Source: Corinectria fuckeliana (Eukaryota; Ascomycota; Sordariomycetes; Hypocreales; Nectriaceae). Taken from it: a DNA stretch of 64,000 bases. Each line of letters begins with the position of its first letter. The stretch's first letter is position 1. The translations under genes were made by a program, and so were the position numbers. The stretch lies in the NCBI GenBank assembly GCA_019137255.1, contig WPDH01000084.1, forward strand, positions 62,001-126,000, written 5' to 3'. Of the stretch, positions 42,218-54,847 are shown one piece after another. A model generated the notes under the pieces. It saw only the letters and a program-made list of their open reading frames with translations. It did not search any database and was not told the DNA's origin.

Positions 42218-43829
42218 CACCCCTTTAGACTGGCTGCTAGGGGTAGTCAGTCTGACCAACTAATAAGACTATTTGTAACTATCTGATGGTGCTAGCTAGC
42301 TAATTCCTTGGTGTTTCTGGCTCCCAAAAATAAGAGAATTCTTGCTAGGGCTGAAATTAAACCCTGGCCTTAATCTAAAAGTATAGTAGCTTTAGCTAGT
42401 GCCTTAAGGTAATAGTTAGAGCTACTATATAGGATCTTAGCTTTAAAAGGAAGGTAATAAGAGAAAGAGGTTATTATTATGTTTAGTAAAAGTATAAGGA
42501 TTAACCCTTTTAGGCTTTTAAGCTAGTGTTTTATATTAGTTGCTAGAGGGGTCTTAAAATTATATAATATATAGTAGCTCTAACTATTATACTAAACTAA
42601 CCTTTTTGTTATTATAATAATAATATTACTAATCTTAATATATAAGGCTAACCTGTTATATTAATATCTTAATACCTAATAGGACTATAAGACTATAACT
42701 CTTATACTTTATTATACTAGTTAAGTAGCCTAATTAGTATAGCTAATTATTTAATATTAAATTAAAAGACTAAGAGATATTAACTATATAGGAAAATTAT
42801 ATTCTAATATTATTTTTTAAGCTTTTTAGAGGTCTTTTTAGCTAAGTGATATATTAATATTACCTCTAATCTTATTTACTCTCTTTTATATAAACTAAGT
42901 TATTTAATATAAAAGTAAATAAGATTATTATAAAGCTAGAAACTAGAGGATCCTCTAAGTGTTTTTCTTTTCTAATTTAATAGTAAGATAATATAAGAAA
43001 TTATAAGTATTACTAGGCCTGTTATATAGCCCTATTTAAAGCTATATATATTTATAATTATATAATAAAAGTTATATATTTCTATTCTAAAAGAGGCTTT
43101 ATAAGGCTATCTACTAGTATCTAAGCTATAAGCAGCTAAGATATCTTAATTTTACCCTTTTAAATAAGCTTATAGACCTAGTGATAATAGATATTAATAT
43201 GCTAAAGCGCTATAACTAGCTTAGCTAACTATTTTATAATCAGCTAGATTATATTAATATTATTATACTAGATTTAGGCTGCGTCTTAGACTTTAATACT
43301 AATCTTCTTAAGAAGTTAATCTAGGGCTAGCTGTTTTTTAACTATACTTATAAGAGTAAGTAACTTAGCTTTTATACTAGATATAGTAATTATATTCTGC
43401 TTTATAGCCTTCTAAGTGATAAGACCCTTATATAGTATAACTACCTAGCCTTATAAGGACTTTCTAGTTGTTAGGTAGTCTTTAAAAGCTATATTTATAG
43501 CTATAAAGAGATTTTTCTAATTCTCAGCTGTTATATAGTAAATATAGAGCTTTCTAGTATTATAAAGGTAGCTAATATACTATTCTACTACTCTATTATG
43601 CTTAAGGCTTAGCTAATAACTAAATTAACTAAGCTTTAATAATATATAGAATATATTAGGCCTTATAGTGTTAGCAGGATAGCTTATATTACCTACTTTC
43701 ACCTTATACTTTAAGATAAGGCTAAAGCTAGCTTTATATATTATAGGTATAAGAATCTATAAGAGTAGAAAGGTTCTTTTCTTATAGACTTTTAGTCTCT
43801 TACTATCTAACTTAAATTTCCTAGCTATA

Positions 43830-44290
43830 GTTAAAATATATAACTCCTAAAAGAGCTAAAGGTAACCTACTATATAGTCTCTAATAATCTTAATCTTTAG
43901 GAACTAGTATAGCTTCTTTAGGTTCTTAACCTAATATTTTATTATTAGAGTATTATAGACTTATTACTATTTGCTTTTAAACTCTTTTAGCTATATTATA
44001 ATAATATTATTTATATAGAAAAAGATAAAAAGCTTTTTACACTTAAAGATATAAGAGTCTTTCTTATAAGCTTTAAAGCCTTAACTAGTGAAGAAGTAGG
44101 TAAGATTCTTATACTATAGCTTTAGTAATATCTGTAGGCTGTAAAGAGCTCTTAAGAGCTTTAGAGAGACCCTCTTTTTAAATATTTCTAGTAGTAAGCA
44201 GTAGTAAACCTTCTTACTTAGTAGAGCTTTAATAAAAGTGTTAATAATATTATATTAATATATATTAAGGTCTTTCTTATAGTATTTTAT
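43830..44290 (-). pseudogene. Copia-type reverse transcriptase relic
   Basis: Reading the - strand gives, from high to low coordinate, a segment aligning with the copia N-A-F-x-N-A...V-Y block and L-L-R-A-L-Y-S-L-Q (near 44100-44260). Then comes FYINNIIII at 43994-44020, where active elements have Y-V-D-D, then a segment like M-K-D-L-G-x-L-x-x-F-L-G-I (about 43860-43930). Both catalytic Asp codons have become Asn codons (GAT to AAT on this strand), the change RIP produces, and there are many stops. Confidence 0.8.
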
Positions 44291-45445
44291 ATATATCACC
44301 TGAAAAGTCTTATACGCTAAGGTAGATATATAAGTCTTAGCTTTATTCTTATTCTACTTATTACTATAAGCTACTAAGCATATCTTAAAGTGTGTTATAT
44401 AGCCTTATTTATTAACCTTATATATAAATACCTATTTAAGATTAATAAGCTAAATATTATTATCTAGCTTATTTATAGAAACCTTCTTATAGGCTCTTTT
44501 ATCCTTTAGGTTCTTAATCTCTAAAAAAAGGCTTATATACTACTAAGATGCTTATAAGAAGGTTATAGCCTACTTATATAACTTTAAGGTAGGTAGTATT
44601 ATGCTAATATAAAGCGAATATCTTTCTGCCTTTAAAAGAGTTATATTAATAATATATTTTACCTTAGTATACTTTTTAAGTTTTTTTTGCTTTTATGCCT
44701 TAAGAGCTTTCTCTAAGGGCTTCTAACTATAGCGCCTAAAGATTATATTAGCTTCTTAAAGGTACTAGTTGTAATCCCTTTAGGTCTTTTATAATAATTC
44801 CTCTAGTAACTAAAGAGAGGTATTATTAGGGTTATTATATAAGGTTAAATTAGTCTTACTATCTGTTTTATCTCTTAATATCTTATTAACTTATTCTAGT
44901 ATAATAATCTGTGTATTAATTAAACTATTATTATCTAATAAGTCTTATAATTCTAATCTCTCTGTGAGATTATTAGGTTCTATTAAGTTATTACTATTTT
45001 CAGCTTATATAGCTAATAAGATATCTTTTATAATCTTAGGTGATAGATTATATAATAGTATTATACTTACTATCTTATATAATAAGCTAGACTAATATAA
45101 AGTATTATTAAGAAAAGTAACTTATCTTACAGCTCTTCTAGTAGGAGGAGAAGAGGGTAAAATAGTCTTAAATATAGCCTTAACACCTCTAATCTTAAGA
45201 GTGCTTTTCTTTTCTTATAAAGCCTTAGTTTAAGGTTACTATTACTAAGTGTATTAGATCTCTTTCTGTTATTATATCTCTCTTAGAGATATTATAAGTA
45301 GTGCTTAAATTTATAACTTAGTAAGGTCTAGAAAAGACTTTATAGCTGCTATATTAAGACTGTCTTTCTTACTAATATCTTTATTATTAAAAACCTCTCT
45401 TATATTAATTTAGTTTAGGATTCTATAGGTATATTTCTTATAGGC

Positions 45446-45450
45446 TTTTA
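45446..45450. repeat. Left target-site duplication of the gypsy element (TTTTA)
   Basis: TTTTA directly precedes the left 384-bp LTR and is repeated at 54843-54847. Confidence 0.8.
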
Positions 45451-45834
45451 TAATATAGAATTAACTATATTAGGGGATGTATAAAGTAAATACCACTAGG
45501 GGGAAGAATCCCTACTTGTATAATTAAGATACCTAAAGCTTAGGAGTAAGATAGTAAGATAATAAGATAATAATTCTTCTATCTATTTTAGTAATAATCT
45601 TCCCTTTTATATAAGAGAAAGTCTTAAGGTACTCTCTAGGTATTTCCTAGGAAATCTTTAGATAGGTCTTAAGATTTCCCTAAGACTATCCTAGGATTTC
45701 CTAGGATAATTCTTAGCCTAATTAGTAGGAGATTTCTCTTCCTATTATAGCTACTCTCTAGTGGCCCTCTCTAGGGTTATAGCCTAAGCTGTTACTAGAT
45801 AGTAATAGCTCTCTATCTAGCTTATTTTGTAATA
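45451..45834 (-). repeat. Left (3') LTR of the gypsy element, 384 bp
   Basis: A direct repeat of 54459-54842. The two can be aligned without gaps by eye and differ mainly by transitions. Confidence 0.9.
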
Positions 45835-48800
45835 AATCTTTATAATAAAAGAAAAGCATACTATCTTTAGTGCGTCTATATTAATTACAGCTAGGCTATT
45901 TCTCACACTAGTAAGAGTTTTATTAATAGTTATATATATAATTTTCTTAATCTAGAGGTGCTTACCTTATATTTACTATTATATATTAGGAAAATACTCT
46001 AACCCTACTAGGCCTCTTATCTGTTATCCTTTTTTTGCCTGTTTAGTTTGTTAAGAACTTCTTATATATGTTATTAGTAATACTCTTATATTCCTCCCTA
46101 ATAAGCTTCTCTAAATCTATAGCTACTAGGGGTATATTATACTTCTTAGTGTTAGTAAGAGCAGGTTAGTAAAGTTAGTATTTCCTAGCCTTAGTAGTGT
46201 AAAGTACTATTAGAAGGCTAATAGCCTATATATTCTGCTTAGCGCTAGTAAGAGTAATAAGTATAAGTCTTCTAGCTATATTCTACTTACCTTTCTTATA
46301 GAACTATAATACTATCTTAATTACTTTAGTAGTAGTCTCTAAGTGGGAAAAGAACTCTTATTATACTATTTACTTAGCTAGCTTAGTTATATTATTATCT
46401 AAGAAGCTAATTACCTATAGTATATTATTAAGACAGATTACTAGTTCTAAGGATATTCCTGCTATTTGTGCTGTCTGTTGTAAAGAGTAGTCTAACTGTG
46501 TTATTTTATAGTAAACCTAATAGTATTTAGTGAAATATTTAGCTATATTAATATTAAGAAACTAGATAGCTTAGTTAGCTACCTAGATGTATTATACTAG
46601 TGTGGTTTCTCCTTCTTGCTAGACTGTGGCTTTTAGGATAATAGGCGTATTATTTCACAGGGTGGTAGTTTTAAGTTATATACTTACTATTACTTATCGC
46701 GGAGTTATAGCTATACTATTATTAATAGCTGCTAAAAGTATGTTAGTAGCATTTTGTTTAGCAGGGGTGATAATATTTTATAATATAAATAGATTTTTAT
46801 TATGATTTCCTTAAGGGGTTATAGTCCCTAATAGGGCTGTTATAAAGAGCTAATATTTTAGTTTATAGGTTAGAGTGCCTAAGATAGGGTTAGTAAAGTA
46901 AGCGTGTTTAAGTAATAAGCTAATAGGAGTGTTAATTTCCTGTTACATATTAGGCTAAAGCTAGTGTGCTAGGTTAATATAAGTATAGCTATCTGCTAAT
47001 CTTCTAATCTTATTAAGAGCTTTCTAGGCTTTATTAATTAGGGTGGGTAACTACTAAGAGGTTATCTTAGTAATTCGCTTAAGTATTTTAGTAAGAATTA
47101 TAAAGATTTTGATTTTTCTAATAATAGATATAGTTAGCTTATAGATATTAGTTTATATTAGCCTAGTTATATTATTAAAGCTTATAGCGGGGGTGTAAGT
47201 ATTTCCCGCTAAGAGAGGGCTGCTACTTTAGTACTGCCTGTTCTGTTCTTATATCTATTATAGTATTTCTTATAGTAGTGTGCTTAGTTTACTAGCTGTC
47301 TTACTTACTGTTTTACTTATAACTTTACTTATAGCTTTATTTAGGGTTTTATACTAATTATAGTTTAGGTTATTATAGTAGTATATCTAGTTCTATTAGT
47401 TTATAAACCTAGTGTTAAGATTATAGTTTTTAGCTTATATAAGCTAGTGAAAATATCTGTGGTATTACAGGAAGGTTTTAATCTAAATATAGTATTAGTT
47501 AGAGCTTTTAGCCGCTCTAAGGTTATATTTGTTACTATATAGCTATATAGCTTAGTAATACTTTTTATACTAGAGGCAGAGGAGATATTAGGTGAGCTAG
47601 TTCTTAAATAGCTAGTAAAGCTTTTAGTCTTTAGATAGAAATATATTACTTAATAGGGGAACTTAAAATAGTACTTATTCTTCTTGTTTAGTATTATAAG
47701 GTATTTCTTATATATTAGTAGTATAAGGTTATAATCTTCTCCTCTAAGAAGTAAAGATAGTAATATATAAAGGAAAATAATAATAAAAGAAAATAATATA
47801 CTAGGTTATAAGGTGTTAATTTCTTGCTTATATATTCTGTTATTAGCTAGTAGTAGCTATTAGTAGTGTTCTTAGTAAGGTGGTAATAAATATGCTAGGC
47901 TGTTACTCTAGGTGATTTACTATTATAGCTTAGAATTTCCCTAAATAAGACTCTCTCTAGCTGGCACTTTTAATACTATAGTATTTTATAGTGTAAGGTT
48001 CTTTCTTAGTCTTTTATGCTTTTAGTATAAGGCCTTAATAGTATTATATATCTAGTTTGCTATATTATTTTTAGTCTATTTTTTAACTAGTATAGTTATT
48101 ACTTATATAACTAGCTATAGCTTACTATGCTTATGTTTTTGTTTTTTAGTAAGTTTTGCTTTATGTTACTCTCTTGTCTAGTATTCTATAATAAGCTTAT
48201 TACTTTTAATAGTATCTTCTTCTAGCTAGAGGTTATAATTACTTAGCTATTCTTTCTATATGATAAGATACTTAGTCTTTAGTTTTTCTTTTTCTTACTT
48301 TTATGTTTATAATCTAATTACTTAATTAACTTCCTAGTGTTTATACTTATCCTTTTAGTTTTCTACCTTATAGTCTTCTATTAGGATAGCTCCTAGTTAT
48401 CTAATTAGTTTATCTGCTAGCTTAAGTTAAGCAACTAATATTACTAGGTAGATATTAAGGTTATCTTTTATTTTAAGTCTATATGCTAGGTTTCCTACCT
48501 GTTTAAGAATCTTATATAGTCTAGTTCTTTTCTCTTTTAGTTTTTCTATATAGTTATCTACTACTATATATCCTTTCTTATAGAGTTCTAACTAAACTTA
48601 GTCCCCTAGTTTGTATTTTACTAGCTGGTATTTCTAGTTATACTAGTGTTTTATAGCTGCTTATATAAAGGCTAGAGCGAGTTTAGCTTTATTATAGAGG
48701 ATATCCTAATTAAAGGTGTTAGATTTATCTCTTAGCTATTATAGCCTATTATTTAAGTGCTGCCTAGTAACTAGCTTACTTAGTGATATATTAATAGCTG

Positions 48801-49199
48801 ATAAATATAAGTTATTTAGGCTAAACTAGAGAGGGATAAAAGTTAGGACTTAGAGCTGGCCTGGGAAGTCACTAGTGAAATATCAGAGGGCTACTTTTAC
48901 TACCTGATTCTGTCTTTTTATAGCTCTATCAGTTTGTGGATATTATACTGTTAATATAAGAAGCTTAGTTCTAAATGCTGTTTATAGACCTTACTAGAAG
49001 TCTAATATAAACTTTATATCTTAGTTAGATATAATACTATATAGGATTCTCTAGTTGTATTATATTAGTTTTGTAAACAATACTTATGCTTAGTTTTTAG
49101 TAGTATACTAATTATTCTTTAGTATAAGTAGGCATATCTAACACTACTTACAGGTGATAGTTAGTAAGTAGTTAAAAAACTGCTTTCCTAGGTTTAGCT

Positions 49200-49290
49200 A
49201 TAGTATTCCTTTAGCTTTTACGACTAGTAGCCTTATAATAAAGTCTATTATAATTATATAAAATAGGATTAGAGGGCTCTAAATAGGTAT
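49200..49290 (-). pseudogene. Gypsy integrase relic
   Basis: On the - strand the reading LIPI, stop, SPLILFYIIIIDFII aligns with the L-x-P-L-P-x-P...I-x-M-D-F-I block at the start of the gypsy integrase core. The first catalytic Asp codon (49243-49245) is preserved while the surroundings are degraded. Confidence 0.65.
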
Positions 49291-50449
49291 TAGTTAGCCT
49301 GGTGGTTTCTAGTGGTTAGTAAGGTTTCTACTGTATATATTATATTTATCTTATACTACTTAGATTTCTTAGTGTAGGTTAGTTATTATAAAAGAACTTA
49401 ATAGGTCCTGCTAGGATTATACCTTCTCTAGGTGGAAGTTCTACTTATAATTATCTTAAATAACTTTCTAGCTTGTATTTATAAGTAAGTATAGCTGTTA
49501 GTATCTATTATGCTCTTACAGGTAGATAAGTCTATTCTGCTAAAAGAAGGGAAGCCTTAAGATCTTATCTTTTTTGCTAAGCTGTGCTAAAATTACTGCT
49601 TATTTTGCTTTCTTAGGATACTAGTTAATAATTTCCTAGTGCAGACTGGTTTATATACTAGCTTCTGCGAAGTGGAAGATATAAGCAACTAGTTTCTCTT
49701 CTTCTTAAAGGCAGTCTAGTTTGTCTTTCTTAGTGCTATCTTATATATCTTCTTAGCCTAAAAGCCTTAAGAGTATGTCTAGTATTATATTAGTTAGTCC
49801 TAAGATATATTAGATATCTAATAGGTACTAGCTAAGGTATTATAAAGCTAGGGTGAGATAATTATTATTCTATAAGGTGCTAGTAAATACTGATTTCTGG
49901 CGGACTAGAGTGTAGATAGTAGAGTAGTTAATAAGTATAATTATTTTATCTTTTTATGTTAACTAGATTATTATTTAGGCTTTTTAGTATATTTAGACTA
50001 GGCATATTATTTCTATTTCTATCAGCTAGTAGTTTTTCTTAGTATTGTGTAGGGCTTAGCTAAGATATATAATAGGGTGTATAACTATAGATAGGATTTT
50101 GCTAACTTAATCCTAGGTGTATTTTAGGTTTAGGTGATATATTATGCCTTTTATTTTCTATTCTTTTAATATATTAGGCTAGATAAATAGTTTTACATCT
50201 AGGTTAAAGTAATAAAGTGATTTAGTGTTTACTAGCCTGTTTATAACCTTATAGAAACTATTAATCTTTTTAGGGGTTAGAGTGAACTTAGCTTAGGTTG
50301 TATAGCTAACCTATCTCTAACCTATTACTAATTTGCCTAATTTGCATCCTTTTATAAGCATACTAGTTTTCCTAGCCTGTAGTAGTTTAATAGCTCTAGT
50401 GAATCTTAGGATTAAGTGCTATAGCTATCTAACTATACTAATCTATTTC

Positions 50450-50995
50450 TTAAGTTAAAGTAAATTTGTTAGGAATTTAATATTTCTTAAGGTTACTATC
50501 TATTCCTAAGTGTTAGATAGGCCTAGCCTGTCTACCTAGAATCTAAGTAATTAGACTAATAGGTAGCCTAAGAAGACTTTCTTAGCTAAGAGGGTAATAT
50601 TCTTTTTCTAGAACAGCTAAAAGATTGTCTAAAGATGCCCTAAATGTTTTATATTATTATTAGAGAAAATAATAATATTATTAATAAATGCTATAATAAA
50701 GGCCTAATATAGTTAGAGTAGCTAGTTTATAAACTGTTAGATATATACTAGTAAGTTCTTAAATCTTATTAGGGCTATCTTAGATTGCTCTAATTCTTAG
50801 TAGCTAACTACTATAAAGTGATCTTAGTATTTAAGGTGTACTAGAAACTAGTGAAAAAATAACTAGGTATTAATAATACTAATATATTATTTCCCCTAGA
50901 GTTTACTAAGAATATCTTCTTGTAAGGGTATTAGGTAGGTATTAGAAATTATTATATTATTTAGGGCTTATAAGTCTACTACTATATGTCTTTTT
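50450..50995 (-). pseudogene. Gypsy reverse transcriptase relic
   Basis: The - strand reads IVVDL at about 50975-50990 (the V-V-D-L-R-A-L-N block), then Y-L-I-P-L-Q-E-D-I, then AFINNIIIFSNN near 50660-50695, where active elements have F-I-D-D, then HL, stop, TIF, stop, LF, stop, KKNITL. Stops and D-to-N changes fit RIP of an otherwise colinear domain. The similarity is to chromosomal fungal gypsy elements. Confidence 0.82.
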
Positions 50996-53900
50996 TCTTT
51001 ACTTACTACTATTTGTTATACTATAAAGATAGGGCTTATAAATAGTGTTAGTTTTATAACCTACTCTATTTGTCCTTAGTTATATAGTTAGTTAAATATA
51101 GTATCTAGAAAGTTTTTTCTTTTTTTCTCTAGCAGGTAAGATTATAATCCTAGCTTCTGTTAGTGCTAGTTATCTACTAAGGGTATCTTTATATGCTTAT
51201 ACTTAGGTACTAATATTTCCTCTTAGTTAGCCTAAATGCTAGTATATTTCTATATGAGATCTCACACTTGTTATATAAAGCTGGTTTAGTTATTATAGAT
51301 TCTTACTCTTTCTGCTGTTTTAACTTTTAGGAGGGTCTTATCTCTAGATATACCTAGCTTAATATTTAAGTCTAGACTAGCATTTTAGAATCCTATGCTA
51401 GGTTTCTAGTTAGGTTTCTTATTAGCTAAAGTTATAGCTTTTTAAGTTAGGTGTTTAAGCTTACAGGTTGTTAGTATTATATTTTTGTGTTTAGTAAGTA
51501 GGTCACCTTAGTTGGTTTTTTTAATAGAGTTCTTATCTTTAACTAGTTTAAAAATACCTAGTTGTTAGTTCTTTTAGATTATTAGTAGCTTTTACCTGTT
51601 ATTTATTATAAAGACTACCTTAAGCTGCCTTATAATAGCTCTAATAATATCTTAACTTTATAGGTTAAGAAGAAAGTCTTAGCCTCTTAGGATATCTAGT
51701 ATGCTTACTTATACTGCTTTACTGCTTTTAGGAGGGATTATAATATATATATTACTTTTCACTAGATATTTATAAGGTCCTATATGAATATATACTAAGG
51801 CAGGCAGGTATAGCCTGTTAGCTACACCTATTTGCACTTTCTGCTAGGTGTTAATAATATCCACTCTGTAAGTAGTGTTAAATTCTTAGCCTAAAAGTAG
51901 TCCTACTAATAGTTTTAGTATAACCTAAGCTCTAATATAGACTTTTACTACTATATGTTCTCTTGCCTAGTAGCTTAGTAAGTATACTGTAAATATTACC
52001 TATCCTTTTATCTTATTCTAGCCTATATTGCTAAGCTTAGCCTAATATTCTCTAGTGAAGGTTATATCTAAGAAGAACTAAAGTATCTTATAACTAACTA
52101 CTAAGTATATTATACTTATATCTATATAGATCTCTTATTATTTAGTCCTAGCTAGAGTGGCTTTTACTTATACCTATATATAGCTATACTTTAAGGGGTG
52201 TTATAAGTTTAGTTTCTTACCTTATAGTATATACTTAATAATAGTAAGAATCCACTTAGGCTTATAAGCGAGGTAGACTAAGTCTTATAGTAAAACCAGG
52301 TAGTAGTTACTAACATCTAGGATAAATTTTTTAGTACTATTCTAGCTTTTTATAGTTTCCTAAATAAATTTATATACTTTTAGTATAGTATATAAGGATT
52401 TTAAGTTATCTTATAGTTTATTTATATTAGTATTATATTATTCTATTACTATATAGGCTGCCTCTTCTAAATTTTATAGTTTTTCTTTAGCGAAGAAGGC
52501 TTATACTTATTCTTAGAAAATATAGTACCCTCTGAGCTTGTCTAGCTAGATGTTATTAAACATATAAAATATTTAAGTGTTTATATTCTTACTGTTAGGT
52601 TGCTTTAGGTATATAATTATAAGGTGGAGAGCTAGGGCTAGTAATAGGGCTGTGTTCTAGGTTAGGGTTTTAGTAGCTATTATGTTTCTTATTAGTAGGG
52701 GTGATATAAACTAGACTTAATTTTAGGTTAGTATGTTATTTTATGCTTTTAGGGGTGTAAGTAAGAGTATATATACTTATCCCTGCTAATAGTTATTCTA
52801 CTATAGGGGGAGGCTTTTATTATTACCTGTCTATAAGGTTAGTCTAGCTATGTTACCACGTAGGGTTTAAAGGTATATTATTCTTAGTTCCTAGGTAGCT
52901 ATACTAGCTTGGTTTCTTATTAGGGTGTAATACTTTCCCCTAAGAAGGTAGCTCTAACTTCCTGCTATTATATAGATATAAAAGTTTAGTATATAAAGCT
53001 TGTTTATATCTGCCTAGTTATTAATAGACTAGTGAGAAGCTAGGTGGCTTATAACTTCTTAGAGGTGAATATTAAGCTTATTAAAGACTAAGTTAGTAAG
53101 GTGATTAGGTAGGTATCTAGTAGTATATACTATATATTTAACTCTAGATATCTAATTCTAGAAGTTAACTTAGTTAGTAATATCTTAAATAGTAAATTTC
53201 TCCTTTTATAAAGTGTTTATTATAACTTCTAGTTAGGTTTTAAAGCAAGTCTAAATTAGATTAATTTATATACTAATTCTCTTATAACTATTCTAGAGTG
53301 CTACTTATTAGTTATTAGTTAGGTTACTAGCATACTAGTCTAGAGCTAATCTAAGAAGCAGGTATAGTATATTCTAAACTAGTACTACTTTATATTCTAG
53401 TTCTTATACCACATATTATTCTAAGAAATTAATAAAGCGGAAGGTGCTTCTCTAGATAAGGTTCTTATTATCTAGCTTTATATTATTAAAGGATTTATTA
53501 TAAGTATCTACTAGTTAGAACTTTCTTACTTTTTCTGCTTAGAACTAGATATATAGTACTAAGATAGTGTTTATTTATATCTAGCTAAGAAGGTTATATA
53601 GGTCTTCTATAGTGATAGGGGTTTTTTATACTGTTAGATATTCTAGTAGATTATTTATGCTTAGAGCTGATTCTGTTAGTGTCTTAACTATTAGAGCTGA
53701 GGGTTATTAATCTACTATTGTGGGTTTCTTACCTTTGTTTAGTTAGAAGGTTAAGTTAAACTCTATAGGGGCTAGTTTGTTTTACAGACTAGTTATTAGA
53801 AGGAGGGTATCCCTAAAGTGTTATTAGGCTGGGATTTATAGTGGGTTTAACAGGTTAGTAGATTAGGATCTTAGTTTGTTTTTAATATCCTAGTTGTAAA

Positions 53901-54458
53901 GCTGTTAGGTGAGATTATTATTAACTAGGTTAGCTGTTAGTTGCTAGGTGGGAAGAGGTGGTTATAGTGAAATAGGAAAGGTCCTAGAGGGGGTTAAGCT
54001 AGTTATTCCTAAGGAGCTTATAGGTAGTTAGAAGATGTTTAGGAGTGGTGGTAAGTGTTAGTATTTCTGTCTAGTTAGGTAGTAATAAAGTTCTTCCTGG
54101 TTGTATACCTGTTTTTTAGATTTTAACTATCTTATAATTACCTTCTTAATTCTAGTATATAGTTTTAACTTTTATATTAAGAGGTATATAAGAGACTTAG
54201 CTGCTTCCTTAGGGTTAGGTCTAAAAGTGGTACATAAAAGGAATAGGTAGGTAAGTCCTAACTGCTAATATTATTCCTAGAGGTGATATTTCTATACTTA
54301 TATATTATCTTTCTTATTAATTAAGTTAATTACCTTAGGGGAGAAGAGTTTTTAGTAACTAGGGATTTCTTAGTAAGCTTTTAGGAGTTTCTAACTAAGG
54401 TGAAAGTTAAGAGCTATTTAGAAGGTATATAAGTACAGGTAATATAATTACTACTATT

Positions 54459-54842
54459 TAATATAGAATTAACTATATTAGGGGATATATAAAGTAAATA
54501 CTACTAGGGGGAAGAATCCCTACTTGTATAATTAAGATACCTAAAGCTTAAAAGTAAGATAGTAAGATAATAAGATAATAATTCTTCTATCTATTCTAGT
54601 AATAGTCTTCCTCTTTATATAAGGGAAAGTCTTAGGGTACTCTCTGGGTATTCCTTAGGAAATCTCCAGATAGGTCCTAGGATTTCTCTAGGACTATTCT
54701 GGGATTTCCTGGGATAATTCTTAGCCTAATTAGTAGGAGATTTCTCTCCTTGTTGTGGCCACTCTTTAGTGGCCCTCTCTAGGGTTATAGCCTAAGCTGT
54801 TACTAGATAGTAACAGCTCTCTATCCGGCTTATTTTGTAACA
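54459..54842 (-). repeat. Right (5') LTR of the gypsy element, 384 bp
   Basis: Direct repeat partner of 45451-45834, followed by TTTTA at 54843-54847. Confidence 0.9.
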
Positions 54843-54847
54843 TTTTA
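54843..54847. repeat. Right target-site duplication of the gypsy element (TTTTA)
   Basis: Matches 45446-45450 on the other side of the element. Confidence 0.8.

Larger units (their letters stand above)
45451..54842 (-). mobile_element. Ty3/gypsy LTR retrotransposon nested inside the copia element
   Basis: The 9392-bp element has two 384-bp direct LTRs (45451-45834 and 54459-54842) and a 5-bp target duplication TTTTA. LTR ends read TA...CA or TA...TA on the + strand, consistent with an original TG...CA after RIP. On the - strand the reverse transcriptase relic (about 50450-50995) precedes an integrase relic (about 49200-49290), the RT-then-integrase order that defines Ty3/gypsy. No open frame of 60 codons remains. 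About 3.4 kb between the integrase relic and the 3' LTR is unassigned and longer than usual for the class. Confidence 0.88.

Noticed and set aside
45451..54842. A Starship or other giant cargo-carrying element
   Set aside because: Direct LTRs, 5-bp duplications and RT/integrase relics explain the block; no tyrosine recombinase or cargo genes are present.
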